A stretch of 11,842 bases of DNA from Alphaproteobacteria bacterium (GTDB taxonomy: Bacteria; Pseudomonadota; Alphaproteobacteria; ATCC43930; CGMCC-115725): assembly GCA_030039775.1 (NCBI GenBank), contig JASHUX010000098.1, positions 1 to 11,842 of the forward strand. The letters run 5' to 3'. Shown piece after piece: positions 8,608-11,842 of this stretch. The notes below the pieces were generated by a model. It was not told the origin of the DNA. It worked only from the letters and a program-made list of their open reading frames with translations, and did not search any database. Position 1 is the stretch's first letter. Every line of letters starts with the position of its first letter. Both the position numbers and the translations under genes were made by a program.

Positions 8608-10347
8608 TTATTTCGCGAGCGCCATGTCGGCGGCCGGGGCGGGCGCCGCGTCCGTGTACTTGAACAGCGGAAGAAAGACCTGGAACGTCGCGCCTTCGCC
8701 GGGCCGGCTCGCGACCTCGATCCGGCCGCCATGGCTGGTGACGATGCCGTGCGCGACGGAGAGGCCGAGTCCGGTGCCTTCACCGATTTTCTTCGTGGTG
8801 AAGAACGGCTCGAACAAGCGTTGCTGGGCGGCGGCGTCGATACCTGGCCCGTCATCGATGACCGCAAGCCGCGCCGTCTTGCCGTCGTCGACGGTCGAGA
8901 CCTCGATGCGGATGAAGCCACGTCGATCGCCGATGGCTTGCGCCGCATTGGTGACGAGATTGGACAAGACCTGGTCGAGCTGTCCGCGATTGGCCCAGAC
9001 CTCGGGGTTGCCTTCGAACTTGGTTTGGATCGCGACGGTCGCCGGGATGCCGATGCGCAAGAGCGGCAGCGATTCCTTGACCAGCGCCGCAAAGGAAACC
9101 GCCTCGCGTGCGATCTCCTCTTTGCGGCTAAAGGTCAGGATTTGATTCACCAGGTCGCGCGCCCGTTTGCCGGAGCGATGAATCAGCTCCATGGCCTCAT
9201 GGTGCGGATCGAGCGGCGACATTTCCTGCATCGCCAGCTTGGACAGACCCAGGATCGGCATCAGCGTGTTGTTGAGGTCGTGCGCAATGCCGCCGGCCAA
9301 CCGTCCAACCGCTTCCATCTTCTGCAATTGGTGGACTTTTTGCTCGGTCTCGCGGCGATTGCGTTCCGCCGCGCGCTTGTCCGTGACGTCGGCGCATATA
9401 CCGATCGCGCGGCTGGGCAAATCTTGCGTGTTGAACAAGACGCGGCCGCGCAATTCCAAAAGCCGTTCGGCGCCGTCATCGACGCGCACGATGCGGAACT
9501 CGTTGACGCGGGCGTCGCGCACGCCTTCGCCGCCGGCCCAACCCTGGAAGCCGGCGTTGAAACGCGCGCGATCGTCGGCGTGAATGATGGAGGGCAGGCT
9601 GCTCATTTGCGGCTGGAAAGATTCGGGCACGCCCAGAATTTCCTTGAAACGCCGCGACCAGTTCACGGTTTCGGTTCCGAGATCGATGTCGTAGGTGCCG
9701 AACTCGGCGGCTTCGACCGCGATCCGGTTGCGGGCCTCGGCGGTGCGTAGTTCTTCTTCCTTGCGGTGCTGCGCCAAGGCGAGGCGAACCAGCCCCGCGC
9801 TGGGCTGCAATACGCCGAAATCGCGGTCCGACGGTTTGCGCGGCTCGCGGTAATACATCGCGATGGTGCCGAGCACGACGCCGTCATGGCGGATGACCGG
9901 CTGCGACCAGCATGCGCGCAGGCCGAACGACAGCGCGAACTCCCGCGGACCCTCCCACAGCGGGTCGGTCGCGATGTCGCTGACAATCACGGGCGTCTTG
10001 CGGTAGGCGGCGGTGCCGCAGGAACCGACGGACGGGCCGATCTCGAGATCGTTGATGGCGGCGTTGTACGCATCGGGAAGGCTGGGGCCCGCGCCGTGGC
10101 GGAGATGCCGGCCGTCAGGCTGCAGCAGCAGGACCGAACACAGCGCCGGCGGCGCCAGCCGCTCGACCATGTGCGCGATCTCGACCAGCGTCTCTTTCAG
10201 CGGGGCGCCGGACGCCATCAGATCGATGATCTTGCCGCGCTCGTCCAGCAAGGCTTTCCACGGCAACCGGCCTGGGGTCCGCGTCGCGCGCCGCGTCGCG
10301 CCGCGTTGCGATTCGATTCGTCGCTCTTTCGCCGCTGCCATCGCCAT
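8608..10347 (-). CDS. Soluble GAF-PAS sensor histidine kinase, orphan
   Basis: 579-residue two-component histidine kinase without membrane helices or signal peptide, so it should sense a cytoplasmic signal. From the chosen start: GAF domain at about 40-192, with GPSVGSCGTAAYRKTPVIVSD and the GLRACWSQPV...GTIAMYY signature; PAS/PAC domain at about 207-326, with FGTYDIDLGTETVNWS and ending in ICADVTDKRAAE; a short coiled linker; HisKA with phospho-acceptor His356 in GGIAHDLNNTLMP; and HATPase with N-box Asn467 (LSNLVTNAAQA), G1 DDGPGID (from 498), F-box FEPFFTTK and G2 GEGTGLGLS (522-530). All catalytic boxes look intact. There is no receiver domain and no response regulator in the window. The start is uncertain: ATG at 10345-10347 is preferred, ATG at 10341 is possible, and a TTG at 10392 would add 15 residues but its purine-rich sequence lies right against it. 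It interrupts the usual eno - ftsB order. Ligand not predictable. Confidence 0.9.
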   Translation of the reverse strand: MAMAAAKERRIESQRGATRRATRTPGRLPWKALLDERGKIIDLMASGAPLKETLVEIAHMVERLAPPALCSVLLLQPDGRHLRHGAGPSLPDAYNAAINDLEIGPSVGSCGTAAYRKTPVIVSDIATDPLWEGPREFALSFGLRACWSQPVIRHDGVVLGTIAMYYREPRKPSDRDFGVLQPSAGLVRLALAQHRKEEELRTAEARNRIAVEAAEFGTYDIDLGTETVNWSRRFKEILGVPESFQPQMSSLPSIIHADDRARFNAGFQGWAGGEGVRDARVNEFRIVRVDDGAERLLELRGRVLFNTQDLPSRAIGICADVTDKRAAERNRRETEQKVHQLQKMEAVGRLAGGIAHDLNNTLMPILGLSKLAMQEMSPLDPHHEAMELIHRSGKRARDLVNQILTFSRKEEIAREAVSFAALVKESLPLLRIGIPATVAIQTKFEGNPEVWANRGQLDQVLSNLVTNAAQAIGDRRGFIRIEVSTVDDGKTARLAVIDDGPGIDAAAQQRLFEPFFTTKKIGEGTGLGLSVAHGIVTSHGGRIEVASRPGEGATFQVFLPLFKYTDAAPAPAADMALAK

Positions 10348-10537
10348 TGCCGTGACTCGCTCCGGGGAAAATGCTTTCCGTCCAGCCCACAACTTCCGTT
10401 GAGTTCGGTGAAAATCCCGTTAACTTTGTCTGGCATTGCCGCAGAACCAGCGATGGTGGCAGCGACTCCAAGAGCGAAAAGATCCACCGAACCAAAGCGC
10501 AATCGGAGCACCTTCGCCTTGACTCTGAGGCGACGCA
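10348..10537. other. Divergent intergenic region between the kinase and ftsB
   Basis: About 190 bases that must carry the promoters for the minus-strand kinase and plus-strand ftsB. TTGACT (10519-10524) resembles a -35 but lies too close to the ftsB start to serve it. A TTGAGT at 10399-10404 has no good -10 at the right distance. I see no convincing operator or terminator, and no gene. Confidence 0.35.
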
Positions 10538-10897
10538 GTGATTCGCTGCAAGATCATGATGATGGCGCGTCGAGCGTTGATAAAGGTAGGGCATGCAGTG
10601 CTCGGTCCGTTTCTTGCCATCGCACTGATCGTTTATTTTGGCCTCAATTTGGTGCAAGGGGACCACGGCCTTCTCGCCTGGGCCCGGCGCTCCCATCAAG
10701 TCCGAGTCGCCGAAGCAACCCTGGCCCAAACCGAAGGCGAGTTGGGTCGCTTGCGGCATCGCGCCGACTTATTGAAAGGCGATCGCCTCGATCCGGATCT
10801 GCTTGATGAGCGGTCGCGGGCGTCGCTCAATGTCATCGGTCCCGACGAGATCGTGATCTTCGAACCGGTGGGAAATGGCGGCGTACGAGGGAATTAA
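10538..10897 (+). CDS. ftsB: FtsB/DivIC-family septum formation initiator protein
   Basis: Small bitopic division protein. In well-studied bacteria FtsB pairs with FtsL and FtsQ to activate septal wall synthesis. The 119 residues show a short basic N-terminus, one transmembrane helix at about 20-40 (VLGPFLAIALIVYFGLNLVQ), a heptad-like segment at about 52-80 likely to form a coiled coil in the periplasm (VAEATLAQTEGELGRLRHRA), then the family ending DPDLLDERSRASLNVIGPDEIVIFEP (two overlapping parts around 85-110). The start is ambiguous: GTG at 10538 has GAGG (10527-10530) seven bases upstream and is preferred, but three consecutive ATG codons at 10556, 10559 and 10562 could also serve with only a weak GCAAG upstream. 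Either choice keeps the membrane helix. Location before pdhA is typical for alphaproteobacteria and supports the call over other small coiled-coil proteins. Confidence 0.85.
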   Translation: MIRCKIMMMARRALIKVGHAVLGPFLAIALIVYFGLNLVQGDHGLLAWARRSHQVRVAEATLAQTEGELGRLRHRADLLKGDRLDPDLLDERSRASLNVIGPDEIVIFEPVGNGGVRGN

Positions 10898-11005
10898 CTG
10901 AAATTAAGTTTATTGTCATTTTTTCAATTGTTGCAATAGCTTAAGTCGCTTGCATTAGTTGTTAAACAGCGCCATGTTAGAGGTCTTGCCAAGGGAGCCT
11001 CGGGC
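10898..11005 (+). promoter_or_regulatory. AT-rich leader and probable promoter region of the pdh operon
   Basis: The first 80 or so bases are strikingly AT-rich against the GC-rich surroundings, as expected for a strong promoter or protein-binding region ahead of the pyruvate dehydrogenase genes. Possible elements: TTGTCA (10913-10918) with a weak TAGCTT (10937-10942), or TTGCAT (10950-10955) with CATGTT (10973-10978) at a 17-base spacer. The small inverted sequence ATTG-TTG-CAAT lies at 10927-10937, and palindromes CAATTG (10925-10930) and CTTAAG (10940-10945) are nearby. AAGGGAG (10991-10997) is the pdhA Shine-Dalgarno. Which hexamers are used cannot be decided by eye. Confidence 0.42.
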
Positions 11006-11842
11006 ATGGCCATTGCCAAGCGAAAATTCAGACCGGTCAAGGCTGCTGACCCATTGCCGTCGGCGGCCGAGATGGAAAAGCTCTACCGCGACATGCTGCT
11101 GATCCGCCGCTTCGAGGAGAAGGCGGGGCAGATGTACGGCATGGGGCTGATCGGCGGATTCTGCCATCTCTATATCGGCGAAGAGGCGGTCGTTGTCGGC
11201 GTCATGGCCGCGGTCGAGGAGGGCGACAGCATCGTCACCTCCTATCGCGATCACGGCCATATGCTCGCGTCGGGCATGGACCCGAAGGGCGTGATGGCCG
11301 AGCTCACCGGACGGAGCGGCGGCTACTCCAAGGGCAAGGGCGGGTCCATGCACATGTTCTCGCTCGTAAAGCATTTCTACGGCGGTCACGGCATCGTCGG
11401 TGCGCAGGTGCCGATCGGCACCGGTCTCGGCTTCGCGCACAAATACAAGGACGACGGCAAGCTCTCGGTCACGTTCCTCGGCGACGGCGCGATGAATCAA
11501 GGCCAGGTCGCCGAGAGCTTCAACATGGCGGAGCTGTGGAAACTTCCCGTGCTCTACGTCATCGAGAATAACAAATACGGCATGGGCACGTCGGTCGCGC
11601 GCTCGTCGTCCTCGAAGGACCTCTACACGCGCGCCGAGGCGTTCAACATCCCGGCCAGCCAGGCCGATGGCATGAACGTGCTCGCGGTGAAAGCCGCCGC
11701 CGAAGACGCGATCCGCCACATCCGGTCCGGCAAGGGCCCTTACGTCCTCGAGCTGCTGACTTACCGTTATCGCGGCCATTCCATGTCCGATCCGGCGAAA
11801 TATCGCAGCAAGGACGAACTCAACCGGATGCGCCAGGAACAC
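11006..11842 (+). CDS. pdhA: Pyruvate dehydrogenase E1 component, alpha subunit, 5' part (runs off the right edge)
   Basis: ThDP-dependent E1 alpha subunit that, with E1 beta, decarboxylates pyruvate and passes the acetyl group to E2 lipoyl groups, feeding the TCA cycle. The open frame gives 279 residues to the window end; the family is about 320-350, so roughly 50-70 are missing. Seen: YRDMLLIRRFEEKAGQMYGM (27-46), IGGFCHLYIGEEAV (49-62), SYRDHGHMLASGMD (79-92), GGYSKGKGGSMHMF (105-118), the ThDP motif from GDG (159-161) to NN (188-189), and the loop YRYRGHSMSDPAKYR (253-267), equivalent to the phosphorylation loop of the mitochondrial enzyme. The ATG at 11006 follows AAGGGAG by eight bases. 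The N-terminal 20 residues are a short basic extension without a lipoyl domain. A branched-chain E1 alpha is possible, but the ftsB neighbour and the motifs favour PDH. Confidence 0.95.
   Translation, partial: MAIAKRKFRPVKAADPLPSAAEMEKLYRDMLLIRRFEEKAGQMYGMGLIGGFCHLYIGEEAVVVGVMAAVEEGDSIVTSYRDHGHMLASGMDPKGVMAELTGRSGGYSKGKGGSMHMFSLVKHFYGGHGIVGAQVPIGTGLGFAHKYKDDGKLSVTFLGDGAMNQGQVAESFNMAELWKLPVLYVIENNKYGMGTSVARSSSSKDLYTRAEAFNIPASQADGMNVLAVKAAAEDAIRHIRSGKGPYVLELLTYRYRGHSMSDPAKYRSKDELNRMRQEH

Noticed and set aside
10919..10924. Run of six T as a terminator for ftsB
   Set aside because: The preceding bases are AT-rich and form only a weak four-pair stem, so this is not a credible intrinsic terminator.
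10955..11842. 295-codon minus-strand ORF at the right edge
   Set aside because: It is the antisense shadow of pdhA, whose plus-strand frame has complete ThDP and E1 alpha motifs.

Overview
The window is a stretch of high-GC bacterial chromosome, almost certainly from an alphaproteobacterium. Three things point there: the conserved housekeeping order tpiA - secG - pyrG - kdsA - eno - ftsB - pdhA, strong G/C bias at third codon positions, and an intergenic palindrome of the type whose accidental translation gives 'MAGLDPA' peptides, which is common in Hyphomicrobiales and Rhodospirillales. The kdsA gene implies a Gram-negative envelope with Kdo-containing lipopolysaccharide. I cannot name a genus.

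Layout from left to right: the 3' end of tpiA (runs off the left edge); secG; an acyl-CoA-dehydrogenase-fold flavin monooxygenase of unknown substrate; pyrG; a palindromic intergenic repeat; a TMEM43-like membrane protein gene that appears broken by a one-base frameshift; a secreted two-EF-hand protein of unknown function; kdsA (metal-dependent type); eno; on the minus strand a soluble GAF-PAS histidine kinase that meets eno tail to tail with no intervening base; a divergent ftsB/divIC-like gene; an AT-rich leader; and the 5' part of pdhA, which runs off the right edge.

The backbone covers central carbon metabolism (TpiA, Eno, PdhA), CTP supply (PyrG), envelope biogenesis (KdsA, SecG) and cell division (FtsB). 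Eno makes phosphoenolpyruvate, which KdsA uses for Kdo and which feeds pyruvate to the PDH complex. PyrG makes the CTP later needed to activate Kdo as CMP-Kdo. Four genes lie inside this backbone and are not part of its usual core: the flavin monooxygenase, the TMEM43-like gene with the EF-hand gene, and the histidine kinase.

I found no CRISPR array, transposase, phage gene, toxin-antitoxin pair, defence system, tRNA or rRNA. The points most worth a second look are the frameshifted TMEM43-like gene with its EF-hand neighbour, the palindromic repeat, the orphan kinase converging on eno, and possible leaderless starts of pyrG and kdsA.
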